A stretch of 64,000 nucleotides of DNA from Anthostomella pinea (lineage: Eukaryota > Ascomycota > Sordariomycetes > Xylariales > Xylariaceae). The position numbers and the translations under genes are program-made. Where the stretch lies: contig CAUWAG010000012.1 of assembly GCA_963556695.1 (NCBI GenBank), positions 2,232,001-2,296,000 of the forward strand, written 5' to 3'. Shown here one piece after another: positions 14,163 to 25,628 of the stretch (within the stretch, counting starts at the first letter, position 1; every line of letters starts with the position of its first letter). The notes below the pieces were generated by a model. The model saw nothing but the letters and a program-made list of their open reading frames with translations, did not search any database and was not told the DNA's origin.

Positions 14163-16420
14163 TGTGACTGATGTGGATGGTTGATTGGTGATGGAGGGGA
14201 GAGGTGTGGAATGGAACAGAGATGGCTGATGGAGAAGAAAGTTGGAAGCTGTCCGGAGTGCAGAGAAAAAGAGCTTTCGTCGGAGTGAGTGGTGTGGGTG
14301 GGAAAGGAAGAAAGGAAGGGCGAGCTCCGGGAGATTGCAGAGGAAAGGGACAATGATCCGTGCTAGCAGCTGGCAGGGTCGGAACAGTGCAAACAGTTTG
14401 CACCTGGGGATAAAAAGCGACGCAGCCAACGGAAAAGAAACGAGTACTGGATACCCACAGTTGGGTGGACCGGCAACGACGGGGGTGCCCACAATCGATC
14501 CAAGCTTCGCAAGGAGAGAAAATTTCCAGTACCTCAGGAAATAGAGGGCTGCCCAATCGAGACAAGGCTGGCGGATTTCTTCCTGGAATGGCAAAAGGAG
14601 TCTTTCGTTGGATTGGTGGTGACACGGCAGGGAACTGGTAGTCTCGGGGTTTACCGGGTCATTATTGCACTGACTTGGAACAGCTTGAGGCCTTTTTCGG
14701 GTCGGGCTTGGCGTGAGCTTTACGATTCATGAGCACGGTATCCCAACAGAGAGACACCATAGTCGTTTCATTCAACACCTACAGTATCTACAGCAAAAGG
14801 GCAACAATACACGTTCATACAGAAATCCCACAGCGCCAATGATGGACGAAGGGAATCACGCAGAGGATGAACTGGCATTTGGCGGATGGGAGCCTCAAGA
14901 CAAGAAAAATTGGAAATGAGACATGACCCCCACATCTTGAAGGTGGGCCCCCACTTGGTTGCGCAAAAGCCTACCATATGAGACAATGGCGGAGAGGGAG
15001 TGGAGCTAGCGGGAGAGTCAGGACCAAGACCAAAGGATAAAAAGCGAGGACTGTCCTCGAGTCGACTAGTGAAAATGACCGTGAGAATCTTTGGAATCCG
15101 AACATTCTACCCATTCACTTCAAGATGCTCACGCTGCGAGCAGCCGGATTGGAGCTTACCACAGCTGACCCAAGCTGCCGACAGCTCATCTCACCCGAGG
15201 TGTCATCCGGGTCATCCTGACGAAGCTACCCCTGGCCGCAGCCATGCTCAATCACGTCTACGTACTACCTAACCCTATTTTTGGGCCTATCGAACCAATA
15301 GGAGTCTGCGAACGAGCCAGCTGCGCACCTGCACCTGCACATCGCAACGGGAATCTGGTGGCTTGCAGGCCTGCCAGCCAAGGGAAACACCGTCAATCAG
15401 AACACATGGCAGCGGCTGAGCGGCGCAACTGGATTGATTGACTGGCCGCGACGAAATGATGGAACTGATTTGACAGGATCAAAAGGTGGGTCCCAACGCC
15501 GGAGAGGAGAGCGAAAGGCTTTCCAACCATTCAGGTGCTCGGTTCTCAATGCCTCCTGAGACGTATTCGTGACTTCCTGGCCGCCTTTTGAGCCTCATCT
15601 CGCATCTGCATGACGGAAGAAACACGTCGCGCCTTGACGGTCTGCATCGACCGGTGCTGCGATTGAGTTCCGATGTGATTTTGATTGCTAAATGACTGCT
15701 GATATGATAGCATGCTGTTGATGAACGATATGGAATGAGTTGAGGCTTTAGTAAAGTTGTCTCATGGCAGGTCAAGCTGGTGCAGAGATTGATGAGTGGG
15801 ATGCGCAAAAGTGAAAAAGTCTGCGATGGTCAGGGGTCGGGTTTCCGCCAGCATGGGTCGGAGTTGCACCAGATTCCGGGCTCCCGTCTCATCACCTGAC
15901 CTCGACACGTGACCTCGCTTCGGCTCTTGCAGGTGGGATTGTCAGGTCTGGTTGTCTCCGGGCCTTCACTATTCTAACTCCGAGAATTGGTTTGGCTGTT
16001 AAGGAATATCGATTCGTGACAACCCAAGGCTTGCAGATTTGCTTGCGTGCTGGCGCCCAGCTCGTTCTCATTGGATAACGACGTGAGTAAAGGAGATATC
16101 TACTTATGCATCCTCGCAAACCGCAGAGTAGCTCCTGTGTATCAAGAGGACTGCCTGCCTACCTACCACGAGTGCTGGCCCAAAACATCAAACCCATCCG
16201 GTATCTCGCTCGCTCGCGCGCCCGCCCCGACTCCCAGATCCGTGTCGCATGCTGACTTCCCCCCATCCTGCTTCTGCCATATGATATGGATCGCAGGTCA
16301 TAACATTTCAGGTCTCCTTCTTGGGAACTACCTGCCCGTCAGCCCAAATCTCCGTAATTCCCTTGCAGCCGTCCGGATTGACATCCAGACATCAACAGCT
16401 TGCCTGTGTCACGTCAAGAG
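14163..16420. other. atp9 upstream region and intergenic DNA
   Basis: The first few hundred bases are the promoter and leader of atp9, which is transcribed leftwards. The long minus-strand frames at 13952-14625 lie in this leader and in intron 1 and are not genes. The remainder up to 16420 shows only short frames without motifs. Confidence 0.4.
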
Positions 16421-16648
16421 TCAGGACCTACCTCGGTTCTTCTCCCAGTCCTTGGGCATGCCTTTGAAATGCGACTGCAGCTTCCTGGGGCCGGGCTGGC
16501 CGGGAGGCCGCGTCGTCGTCGCATCTTCTTCGCTGCCCCGTTCGGCTGCGGCGGCGTTCTGCTTCTCGGTGCTCCGGTCTGCCTGCGTCGGGTTTGGTGC
16601 TTGTGGCTTCTCTGCTTCTTGGGTGGTGGAGGGGTTCTTGTCGCTCAT
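16421..16648 (-). CDS. Small disordered hydrophilic protein
   Basis: A 75-residue frame from the ATG at 16648 (MSDKNPSTTQEAEKP...). It is rich in Pro, Gln, Glu, Thr and Ala, then has a basic tail with QSHFKGMPKDWEKNRG. It has no membrane segment, cysteines or signal peptide, and is probably intrinsically disordered. Near the end the codons for NRG overlap a possible intron donor (CGAG/GTAGGT), so the true C-terminus may lie in a downstream exon that I could not place. Its composition resembles many short fungal proteins of unknown function; no role can be given. Confidence 0.5.
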   Translation of the reverse strand: MSDKNPSTTQEAEKPQAPNPTQADRSTEKQNAAAAERGSEEDATTTRPPGQPGPRKLQSHFKGMPKDWEKNRGRS

Positions 16649-18676
16649 GGTTGGGGTGGGTTGTGGGTGTTGGCTGGATTGGTGTAGCTGGTGTGCTGGG
16701 GGAGTTGGTTGATTGCGGGGTCGGCCTTCTTGGTACTGATGGTAGGTAGATAGATATGGGTAGAGAAGATGGAATGATGGTTGGGGAGTCAACATGTTTG
16801 CACACCTGCCTGCCTACCTCATATGGAGGAAGGTGCATGAATGTCACTGTGGAACGACGGGCCACGGGCGGTGACGTCACCTGTTACACCCTGCAGGCAT
16901 CTCCAAATGGAAGTAGGCAGTGGCACTGGAAGAGCATCGCACGCTGGAAAGCATCGCACCTTTCTTGTCGTAGACACGGAGGCAAGCACAGCGCAATTAC
17001 AAGTTACGTACTGAGGTGCGAATCAAGCTTTCCTGGCTGCAGCATCCAACTCCCGAGAATCAGACCATAAGTTACCCGCCACGGCGGGCGTCCTCAGATG
17101 GACAACCTTTGTTGAGGAATCACACATTCAAGGCACACCGATAAGGGCAGTGGTTTGCTGGTGCCATGTACATAAGTTTCGCCGATATGATGGTTGTGCT
17201 ATCTTGTCTGAACTACGTGACCCCCTTCTCCTGACGATTTATTTCTACCTGGACTGTTACTAAGGGATTCAGTAATAGTCCTGGGTATTCGTCTCTTTAA
17301 TAGTGTGTCTACATCAGAAATCAGGTAGCGTGTAATGCCAAGTGCATACCCAACTCTGGGCTTGGTGCACACGTGCAAGTCAACGTCCTGCCGACTCATT
17401 TCAACAATAAGCTCTTCAACCACAGTGGCATGCCCCTTTCCAATTTGTTATATCCACTTCCGTTTTCCCCTAATTGTTTTATCCCGTGTTTAAGGCGTCA
17501 TCATGAGGGCGCATGGCATGAGTATCTAGTAGTAACGATACTTCTGCATAAAGCGACATGGCGAGATCGTCTGAGACCACCAGACGCACCCATTGCCCGT
17601 TTCGCGCAGATGGAAACGTCCCTAGATTCCACTGAACTTATTCTCGTATATCAGCATCGTCTTAAGGCTGTACATGAATGTCTCAGCGTGAGACCATCCC
17701 CACGGTCTCGCCGTAGCTCATCCGTCTTGCTGGTCGCTCCCTTGGCAACGTTGGACACCCATCGTTTCCTCTCAGGTCAATTTTGGTATGCGCTTATTGG
17801 CACGGAAGTAATCGGAACTTTCTTCACATTTATTCTTCTGAATATACTTCACCGGGAACCACCACCTGTTATTCCATAGTCTCCATCTCTCCTTTTCCGA
17901 CTGCCCTAGCTCAGATCGTCATTTACCTCCCATTGCAACCAATTCGCCAAGAAGGTTACCTCGCAAAGCATTCAGCGACAGGAACTTTCCTTGCGAGTAG
18001 ACCTCCTATACCTACCGAAGGGGTAACTATGCATATCTGTTTTTCCGCCCCTTCTTCTTCTTCTAACACCGCTTCTCCTTCTCCCTACGTATTGCCCACA
18101 TACTCTGCCGTGTTCTTATCAGCGCAAGGACGTTGGAAAATACCACACCCTGTGAGTTGCCTGGTCTCCTGTAGTTCGTATTCCTTGTTGGATTTCATGA
18201 GATAGACAGATACACGGCTTGCCCCCAGTTCATCGTAAAGGCATCGCGGCTTTTGTTTCCTTTATTCCCTCTCACTCACTCAGATCTCAGCCTTCTCGCG
18301 GTTCAAATATCATGTTGCTATGCAACCAGTCCCATGAGCCTTCGCCCAGATGTATCAACACGATTTTTTCCCCATTTTTGTGTGTGTATTGGAGAGCTGA
18401 ATTTGACGATGGCCAGCGTCAGGACTCAGGGGCAATTATCCCCTGTCAGTCCTACGGTGCTAAAGGTGGTTTCTGAACTGCGCGCACGGACCACCACCCA
18501 AACACACCTCGATTCAGCTCATGCAATCTCAACTCACCCTCATTTCCTCCGTTCAGCCTCAAATTCCCAGCCCGTCGCCGCTTTGGGAAACCTCCGAGTG
18601 TGATATCTGGCGACCGTCGAACCGTGTGTCTTCGGTGCTCGCTGTCTCGATATTACTTCAATCTTCGCGTGCACCC
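16649..18676. other. Intergenic, no supported gene
   Basis: About 2 kb with several plus-strand frames (17373-17879, 17783-18205, 18253-18603). These are Ser/Leu/Pro-rich, overlap one another and lack motifs; they look compositional. The last 200 bp are pyrimidine-rich and may be the promoter of the gene at 18677. Confidence 0.35.
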
Positions 18677-19420
18677 ATGTTGCGTCGACTCTGGGCCGGG
18701 TCCCGCGTCCCAGCCCGCAGCCTCTCATCCAACATCGGCAGACAGCTACACTCACCACCAACTGGCCGCTCTCGAATATCCCAGCATGAAATCCCACGCC
18801 ATGGCCCCAGAACACACACAAACCACCGACCATCAAAACTGCTCCAAGCCGGTATCTACGGCTCCATATACACATCCATAGGCTTCCTGGTGCTCAACGA
18901 GGCGCTGGACTGGCCGACGCGGAAAGCCATCGGCGTCGAAACCGTGCAATCCATCACGCTCGAGGAGGACGAAGAGATCAAGTGCGCGCGGTTCTGGGAG
19001 ACGGGCCAGTCGCTCTTCGAGGCGTACACCGGCTGCGAAGAAGTCGAGCACCACGGCCCGGTGCGTCTGCTGGGGGACCCGGACCAGGGATGGCTGCACG
19101 ACGACGTGCTGCAGACGCGGACGATGACGGCGCCGGACCCTGAGAAACCCGGCGGCACTATCTTCCTGTTCCTGGGTGTGCTGCTGGATCCCGAGGATGT
19201 GTACATCACTGAGTACGGGAATCGGCTGACTGATGCTACGGAGGCGATATTACCCGCGCTGGAGGAATTTGCAAGGGAGCGGAAGGTGGGGCGGGGGGTG
19301 TTTGTGCTTCTGGAGAATGGTGGGGAGGGGAACTGGAAGAGTGTTTACTTTGATGGGACGAGGTGGATTAATGTCGTGTATTTGGAGTGGCAGACGGCGG
19401 AGTCGCTGGGATTGTATTGA
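18677..19420 (+). CDS. Mitochondrial hypothetical protein with one membrane segment
   Basis: A 247-residue intronless frame from the ATG at 18677. The first about 40 residues are a strong mitochondrial presequence (MLRRLWAGSRVPARSLSS...; Arg- and Ser-rich, no acids). About residues 60-80 form a probable membrane segment (LLQAGIYGSIYTSIGFLVL). The rest is an acidic soluble domain (LEEDEEIKCARFWETGQSLF ... FLFLGVLLDPEDVYITEYG ... WINVVYLEWQTAESLGLY). It may be an inner-membrane protein with a matrix or intermembrane domain. I do not recognise a named family. Third-position GC bias and a single long frame support a real gene. The frame is open further upstream, but the presequence fits this ATG. 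Confidence 0.7.
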   Translation: MLRRLWAGSRVPARSLSSNIGRQLHSPPTGRSRISQHEIPRHGPRTHTNHRPSKLLQAGIYGSIYTSIGFLVLNEALDWPTRKAIGVETVQSITLEEDEEIKCARFWETGQSLFEAYTGCEEVEHHGPVRLLGDPDQGWLHDDVLQTRTMTAPDPEKPGGTIFLFLGVLLDPEDVYITEYGNRLTDATEAILPALEEFARERKVGRGVFVLLENGGEGNWKSVYFDGTRWINVVYLEWQTAESLGLY

Positions 19421-20064
19421 TACCCTAGCATTGACATTTTCGACTGGGCCCAGCGAGATTTCGAGATCGGGTGGCGAGCCAGGGACGGGTCATTAGAGAG
19501 CGATTAGAACGTGAGATACTGAAGTTCGATGATTCTACCTGTATGTAGATGGGACGCACAAGAAGGGTATACAACATGCACCGAGAGGTGCTGCTTGATA
19601 CGATCTGAGAATCACATGTGTGCTATATTTGGTATGCCTCCTTCCGCAACCAGAATGGCCAGAGAGATTGGCCCGAAAGGAAATAGCCCAGGTAGTTCTT
19701 ACTCCTGAATTGGGCGCGTTGCTACCGCCCGAGCCTTGTGCTCACTGTGGTCATTGACCAGATAGTGCAAATCAAAGTGAGTTCATGAAACCATACTCAT
19801 CATTTGTGGAACAGGGGCGTCATTCCTCAAACATGGTCGTCGTGCTCTCAGTAACATCCCGGGCGGTGTGGGCGGTATTGGTGCCGCGGACAGCCAGATC
19901 TTCGACGGCTGTATGAAGTCCGGAGTATGTAGTTTTTACCAGGGCAGTTCGCGGCCTGCCCGTTAGGTGCATCAGGGCGAGTGTAGTTTACGCGGTAACT
20001 AACGTTCGGTGATACCCATAAACAATTGGTGCAGCGGATAGATATTGCGGTGATTGTGCACATT
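19421..20064. other. Intergenic
   Basis: No gene seen. A short open stretch at about 19836-19960 (SNIPGGVGGIGAADSQIF...) is protein-like in texture but too short to support; it ends just before the solo LTR at 20065. Confidence 0.35.
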
Positions 20065-20262
20065 TGTTGGATTCTGGGCTATGTTAGCCCATCCATAGTC
20101 ATCCTTCAGGATCATCATCCCCATTCGTGACTCTGTCACGTACGTGGCCAATATAAGACCACGTATCCTTTCCTTTAATATCTTGGATATATATAGAGCC
20201 ACTCTGGCCGCTCCAGAGTAGCTGGAATTCCTCTCCTTAATAGAACACTTTGAAATCTCACA
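20065..20262 (+). repeat. Solo LTR, family 2, copy 2
   Basis: A 198-bp element, TGTTGGATTC...ATCTCACA, with a perfect 5-bp target duplication ACATT (20060-20064 and 20263-20267). It has the same length as the copy at 6121 and differs from it mainly by transitions. It includes the TATA-like GGATATATATAG and the CTCTGGCCGCTCCAGAG palindrome. The minus-strand frames over both copies (…GWANIAQNP) are shadows. It is intergenic, with no internal retroelement sequence nearby. Confidence 0.88.
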
Positions 20263-20267
20263 ACATT

Positions 20268-20744
20268 TCGGTGTCTGGTGGCTAGTGATTGTGGAAATTG
20301 TTAGTGTTTTGGAGTCTTCTGAGTCTGCTGATCATGATGCTGGATGCTGAGATGCTGTTGGGCAAGTTATGGATGAAAGGAGGTGGAGTCCTAAAGTAGT
20401 CACGAGTCTCACGCCAGCTTGGGACGCCCGGGTCATAATGACTATGTCCAATAGTCGAAGCCTGAATCCATGTGAATCAATAAAGTCATGTACTTTGGAA
20501 TACAGTCAACTCTAGCCATACAGTATTTGAAGCAAACCACCTGAAGAGAGACTCGGCGCCAATCATGTCTTTGGTGTCGGGTGAATTTGGTATGCACCTC
20601 ACCTCACAGCACCGATACGAGAGTCATCTCGGTTTCTAAGCAGAATCAGATCATAGAAGTTGGTCAATGCTCACACAGATAGGAGAAAACGTATGCATAA
20701 ACAAGATTAATTAAGAAGTACAACAGAATGCAATTAAGTCACCA
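20268..20744. other. Intergenic
   Basis: No feature seen other than the downstream flank of the zinc-ribbon gene, which is transcribed from the other strand and ends at 20745. Confidence 0.4.
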
Positions 20745-21596
20745 TTAGCTGAAACAACAGCAGTAGGGACAAATACCTAACTTTGAAGTCATGAATTCCT
20801 CCAGCTCCAGCGGCTCGTCACAATTGAAACACATTGGCCCCGTCGTGCACGCAGCCAACGCCCGCCGTCTTCGAGGCCTCTCCTCGCGTTCTTCCTGTGT
20901 CGCCTTCACGTTCTCAAAGCCCAAGCCAGGGACCGACCAGAACGACTCGAGTTCTGCGGACGCCTTCTTTTCGACTCCGTCTGCACTTACTTTGGATTGC
21001 TTGCTGGCTTCTGTCACGGCGAGCGTACTGAGGAGCTGGGACATGGCCGGCAGCAAGCAGCTATTACTCTATTGACGAGAATATCAAGACTAGAGAGAGA
21101 GAGATAGGTACAGTGGGAGGTTGCCCCTTTAAGGGGATCCTCTGGTCAGATCCTTCCCCTATTGGGAAGTATCGGCTTGTCATGTGGGAAGGTCTGTGCA
21201 GGCCGTCACAGCTTCGAGCTTCTTGGACTTCACCTGCGTAACATTAGCTTTCTCGGACGGACGCGCGGCCTCGGGGAAGGTGAAGGCAGAAATAGTGGAA
21301 TAAGGCGAGTTTGTCCCAGGAGTCAATTGCAGCTGAGACAGGTTGACGTACTGAGGAGTAGCGGGAGCCAGCTCTGGGAGTCTAAGTAGCTCGTCCTCGG
21401 CCGCCATGTCACTTCCTATCGATGCGTGCTCTACATAGACATCGCCTAAGGACTGACTCTCGTATGCTACCATATTCCCAGATCTATACCGAGGAGCGCT
21501 CTGTTTATTCTCCGTGTGTGGAAAGCTGATGTTGTGTGAGAAGGTTGGGGGCTGTAGAGGTGCCACCTCCGGGAATATATGTCGAGTAGAAGCCAT
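20745..21596 (-). pseudogene. Zinc-ribbon hypothetical protein split by LTR-like element
   Basis: The minus-strand gene starts at the ATG at 21596 (MASTRHIFPEVAPLQPP...) and runs to the stop at 20745. An LTR-like element at 21012-21210 interrupts it. Without the element and one GAAGC target copy, the frame is 648 bp, or 215 residues, with no other stop: KSKKLEA joins directly to SKQSKVSADG. The N-terminal two-thirds is low-complexity and acidic. The C-terminus carries CFNCDEPLELEEF...ICPYC, a CxxC-x18-CxxC pattern that would bind one zinc. As it stands, translation from 21596 stops inside the element. The 3 prime part is open from an ATG inside the element (MSQLLSTLAVT then EASKQSK). Function unknown. 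Confidence 0.75.
21012..21210 (-). repeat. Short LTR-like element, family 1, copy C (in zinc-ribbon gene)
   Basis: A 199-bp element with TGTCACGGC...GCCGTCACA ends and a perfect 5-bp duplication GCTTC (21007-21011 and 21211-21215). It lies in the same orientation as the gene it interrupts. Its CT tract is shorter than in copies A, B and D, which accounts for most of the length difference. Element plus duplication is 204 bp, a multiple of three, so the frame is kept but a stop codon inside the element ends it. Confidence 0.88.
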
Positions 21597-22562
21597 AATG
21601 ACCAGGTAGTGGCGAGAGAAGAGCCACCTTCTTTGTCTTGTGACGTGCCAGAATAATAGCTTGTTAAACTGACAAGGATAGCCGCTATTACGGTAGGTGT
21701 TCATTGAACAGCTCTTTGAGAAGAAATGACAAGCCGAGTCCCATCTTTAGATAACATACCTTTCAGTCTTTGTTGAGTTTCACATAGCATTGTATGTTCA
21801 AGGCACATAGGACTTGAAACTCGCCATTCCTAGGTGCAACTAATTGGATAGCTTTCAAGCAATAAATGTTACATTCTAATGAAGAGGGATATTCTTAGAA
21901 GTGCAACTCGCAAAGATGCCCGTTAGCATGTAGACCCCTACCCATTACCATCCTGGACCCCTGGAGGATTAAGGAATCTTCCACCAGTGGGTCCCTTACA
22001 TATTCCCTACGAGGCACGACGAGGTGATCTCCCTTAAAGGTGGTGAGACTAACCCTTCAGCGATAAGTCCTATAAGAATAGAGTGTTGTCATTTCTAGCT
22101 TACCGAGATTCCTTACAGGTAGCCAGGATGGTAAGTGCTTAGCGCAACGCCATACCGGGGGATTCTGGGTCTGTACTAGATGAATCCTTACTGTTATGCT
22201 TTAGTACTGTTGATCATATTGTTTATCATGTTGTTCATCATGTTGTGCATCATGTTGTTCATCGTGTTGTTAATCATGACAGAATTTGCATTTTCAACCC
22301 GCCACTCTCTTGTGACCTAAGTGAACCAAAAACATTTCCTTGCGTGTAAGTAACCTGTTGGCTATAAAGGCTTCCAGAACATCTCTTTCGTAAGCCTCCC
22401 CAGACTCGAAAGACAGACGCAATTGCCATTTTAGGACACCAAGGTGCCTCATCAGATACTATTTTCCTACGCGATAGGAACTGCCATACTCCCTCCCATC
22501 CGACCCGCCGACCACTCTTGAAACCGAGTGCACCAACAGCAATCATCCCAATCATCCCTACG
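21597..22562. other. Intergenic
   Basis: No gene seen. The interval holds the upstream region of the zinc-ribbon gene (to the left) and of the secreted-protein locus (to the right). A short imperfect repeat of TTGTTCATCATG-like words lies at about 22212-22280. Confidence 0.4.
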
Positions 22563-23122
22563 ATGTTCCGCCAGACAAGCCTTACCAAGCTCGCCCTGCT
22601 ATCGGTCGCCGTAGCCGTGGGCAGCGCCAGCGCCCCGTGGACAGTCACAGGATTCACAGATACGTGTTGAATGGCGCGCAAGCCACCGTGGCGTTCAGGA
22701 GGTGGCAGTGCACCAACGAGGCCAATAGGGCATTTTTGGGCCACTTAGCCCACAGAAGGATTTTCACAGAGATACAACAAGAACACAGATTACACCAGGA
22801 TATACGTTTTCACCCATCTAAATGCCCCCACGCTCTGTTTGACAATACGACCACCGACTCTTACAAACAAAAGGGCTTGTTCTTAACGAAGAAGCACATG
22901 CTATGCAAACTCGATAGCGGCCTGCCATGCGAATGGGCGTCATTTGATGCCGGCTTTAGGACGTCCAAGGCCTGGTTCTTCGCGACAGAGGGTGACGCCA
23001 AGGATACCGACAAACACAAGAAGGGGGAGGTGGTAGAGGTCAAGGACGGGGAGGCTCAATATCTCGGTGGGGAATATGTCTGGTTCATTGTAGTCAACGA
23101 GAATAAGGAATTGAAAAACTAG
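22563..23122 (+). pseudogene. Small secreted protein, frameshifted
   Basis: The ATG at 22563 begins a clear signal peptide (MFRQTSLTKLALLSVAVAV, then GSASA as a likely cleavage site). The frame ends at the TGA at 22668-22670. From about 22661 the protein-like sequence goes on in another frame (VLNGAQATVAFRRWQC ... KELKN, stop at 23122). Joined, the product would be about 185 residues, with Cys in QCTNEA, KCPHAL, MLCKL and LPCEW. A one-base loss (or two-base gain) near 22655-22668 explains the switch; no intron fits. It looks like a secreted cysteine-containing protein of the effector size class, but I recognise no family. A sequencing error could also be the cause. Confidence 0.5.
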
Positions 23123-23873
23123 AAGGGTAGCGGTAGCAGTGATGATGTCTTCACTCGTTGGTAATTCGCCTAATCCATCCGCTTCTCAGTCTTAATGCGA
23201 TAGAAGTGTTCACCTTATTGGTAACCGAGGCAGGTTCGATTCGTTGACTTGGTTGAATGGTTCATATGCAGCTAAGGTACCAATAAATTGTCCGATATTG
23301 TCCAAGTAGTCATGGTGATGCCCGTAGACCAAGCATCGGCGTTTAAGTCGCCGGGATGCTGCATATGGACAGTCCCGACGGCAGAAGACATCCCGGCACC
23401 TCGCAGTGGACGGTTCAAGTTCTAGAACAAAGTGACCCGTGATTAAAGATCATGCGACATCCGTCGTGATGCCGATCGCGGAACCAAGTGTGGGATTCGG
23501 GTCTCCGAGGCTAGAAGGGTAGATGGTCCACCCCAGTACCTGATGAGGTGAGTTCACTCGGGACAGTGAATGTGTGTCTCCGTTGAGTACATGCTCTCTA
23601 CTGCTCTTCTGCCGTATAAAGACTCACAAACTCCACAAAAACCCTTCATAAGCGACGGCCCCTTTCAGAAGATGTCACCACGTTGGGTGGTGTCGCGTGC
23701 GAATACCTGTAGACACTGTGCGGGTCTGATACGACGCACCACTTGCTGGGAATATGCCAAGTCCCCCTCAGCCCCCTTAACCCCTCCTGTATCTCAGCCT
23801 TCAGTCAGCACGCCGGCTAATCTTCCATTCATCATCAACCGACCGCCTCACAAGATAACAGCGTTCCACTACG
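23123..23873. other. Intergenic / F-box gene promoter
   Basis: No supported gene. A short frame at 23570-23890 overlaps the start of the F-box gene and lacks motifs; it is probably the transcribed leader. Confidence 0.4.
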
Positions 23874-25628
23874 ATGAGGTCAATCATTGAACGTTTCCAT
23901 CGTTCGTCCGACCGGCGCTCGCCTAACGTGAGAGTCACCAAGACCGACATCTTTAGCCGCCTCCCTTTCGAGCTTCATGTTCTAGTCCTTGGTCACCTCG
24001 AGCCAATAGACGTGGTCGCAGCCACCAGCGCATCGCGAGTCCTACGGCTCATATGGATCAGCGACGAGATGTGGCCGGCTTTGGCCGATCGCTGGTATCC
24101 CGGACTCTCTGATTGCATCCGCTCCACCGCCACTGATGGGCAGAACATGGGAGAGACATTCCGGCAGGCCTTGCACCGGATCATTAGAAGGACAGACGGC
24201 AAGTTTGTCTCAGCCCTGCACCTTAAGATGAGGCTGGGATCGAATGATTTCTTCCAGCTGAGTCAGGATGTCCCCGTCTCTGAAGGGGGCGTTCACTCCT
24301 ACGACAGCATTGAGGGCTTGGAGTTCCATCCAAAGCAGAGTGTCATCCGCTTCATGATGTACAACAACGGGCGCATCGCGTGGTGGCCAGAAGCGTATAA
24401 CCTCGCCTTCTTCGCCGTCGTCGACGATTTTCGAACCAGAAAGAGACGTGCATACATGTTTCCGAACCATGGTGTAGAAGAGAGGGGATACAAGACCGCC
24501 ATGAGCGACAAGCTGCTCATCATGAGCCGCAGAACAACTCTGCATGCCTGGCATCTTGAGTTAGACCATCTTCAATCTGTTGAAGTACCGGGACTGATCG
24601 AACGATGCGTTACCGAAGGGGAAACAGCCCTAATCGTCTTGAAAAACTCCGAGGCCTTCCTATGGGAATTCGGACGGGAGTTGCAGCACATCGACATCGA
24701 CAAATTCTCCTGTTATACGAAGAGCCCAGTGTCTATGGGTGGCATGGATAATCTGACACTCAGTCAATGGGCCCGAAGCCGGCACGGTCTCTACCTCAGA
24801 CAGAGCCAAACGCTTGTAGACTTCATCGTACACCCCCGGATCAACCAAGCTTATTTCGTAATCACACTCACTCATGATGGGCAAGGACAGCTCACAGTGT
24901 ATGAGATACACGCTGGCGAACTTATTGGAACGTACATCGCCGAAGACCGTGCCTTCTCCGGCAGCAACATTAGCGAACAAGGGCCGTTACGCTGGGAAAA
25001 GGCGAATTCTTATGGTGGGTACCTATTGACTCAGGCCATAATGGGACGGCCGGACCCCGACGAAGCGGATCTGGCAAGCTGCACCGTTTGCCAATGCGGG
25101 CGCAGTCGGGATGAGCTCGTCTCCATGTGCTTCAACATCTACACAAAATCCTTCACGACCTTCTTTCACCATCTTACTGAATATTGTTCCATGGGCTGCA
25201 TGCTCTGGAATGGCCAACTCGCCGTTTGCGGTGAGGAAACCGTCACATGGCTGACGCCCTGTATTGGTAAACAGCGCCCCCGCATACGACCGGGAGGTGA
25301 TATCCCTTCGTTCACGACAACGTCGGGGAATACCTCCCCAATATTACGTCGTCGGCAAATTCCCTCCAATTACCAAGTCCTGAACTATGAGGTAGACGCC
25401 GTTGACTATGTGCTCGATACAAGCCAGCCTATAGGCTCAACAGCCGACGAACCAGAGAGTCGCTGGATACCTCCCCATGGCTGGACCCTCCACCAGGTTG
25501 TAGGAGATGACAACTTTCTGGTGTTTGTGGATAAGCAAAGGTACGCTGTGTGGAGTTTCTGGGGTGAGATACCGGCAAAGCCATTGGCCGCAGGCAACGA
25601 ACGGAGAAGCCGGTGGCAGAAGAACTAG
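23874..25628 (+). CDS. F-box protein
   Basis: An intronless frame of 584 residues from the ATG at 23874. Residues about 22-70 form an F-box (DIFSRLPFELHVLVLGHLEP ... SASRVLRLIWISDEMWPALADRWYPGL), the Skp1-binding module of SCF ubiquitin ligases. The long remainder has regularly spaced aromatic and hydrophobic blocks (EGLEFHPKQSVIRFMMYNNG..., ARSRHGLYLRQSQTLVDFIV..., WFLV-type strands). These may fold as a beta-propeller-like substrate-binding region, which I infer only from texture. CTVCQCG near residue 405 is a Cys cluster. There is no membrane segment. The likely role is substrate selection for ubiquitination; the target is unknown. The frame is intact. Confidence 0.85.
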   Translation: MRSIIERFHRSSDRRSPNVRVTKTDIFSRLPFELHVLVLGHLEPIDVVAATSASRVLRLIWISDEMWPALADRWYPGLSDCIRSTATDGQNMGETFRQALHRIIRRTDGKFVSALHLKMRLGSNDFFQLSQDVPVSEGGVHSYDSIEGLEFHPKQSVIRFMMYNNGRIAWWPEAYNLAFFAVVDDFRTRKRRAYMFPNHGVEERGYKTAMSDKLLIMSRRTTLHAWHLELDHLQSVEVPGLIERCVTEGETALIVLKNSEAFLWEFGRELQHIDIDKFSCYTKSPVSMGGMDNLTLSQWARSRHGLYLRQSQTLVDFIVHPRINQAYFVITLTHDGQGQLTVYEIHAGELIGTYIAEDRAFSGSNISEQGPLRWEKANSYGGYLLTQAIMGRPDPDEADLASCTVCQCGRSRDELVSMCFNIYTKSFTTFFHHLTEYCSMGCMLWNGQLAVCGEETVTWLTPCIGKQRPRIRPGGDIPSFTTTSGNTSPILRRRQIPSNYQVLNYEVDAVDYVLDTSQPIGSTADEPESRWIPPHGWTLHQVVGDDNFLVFVDKQRYAVWSFWGEIPAKPLAAGNERRSRWQKN

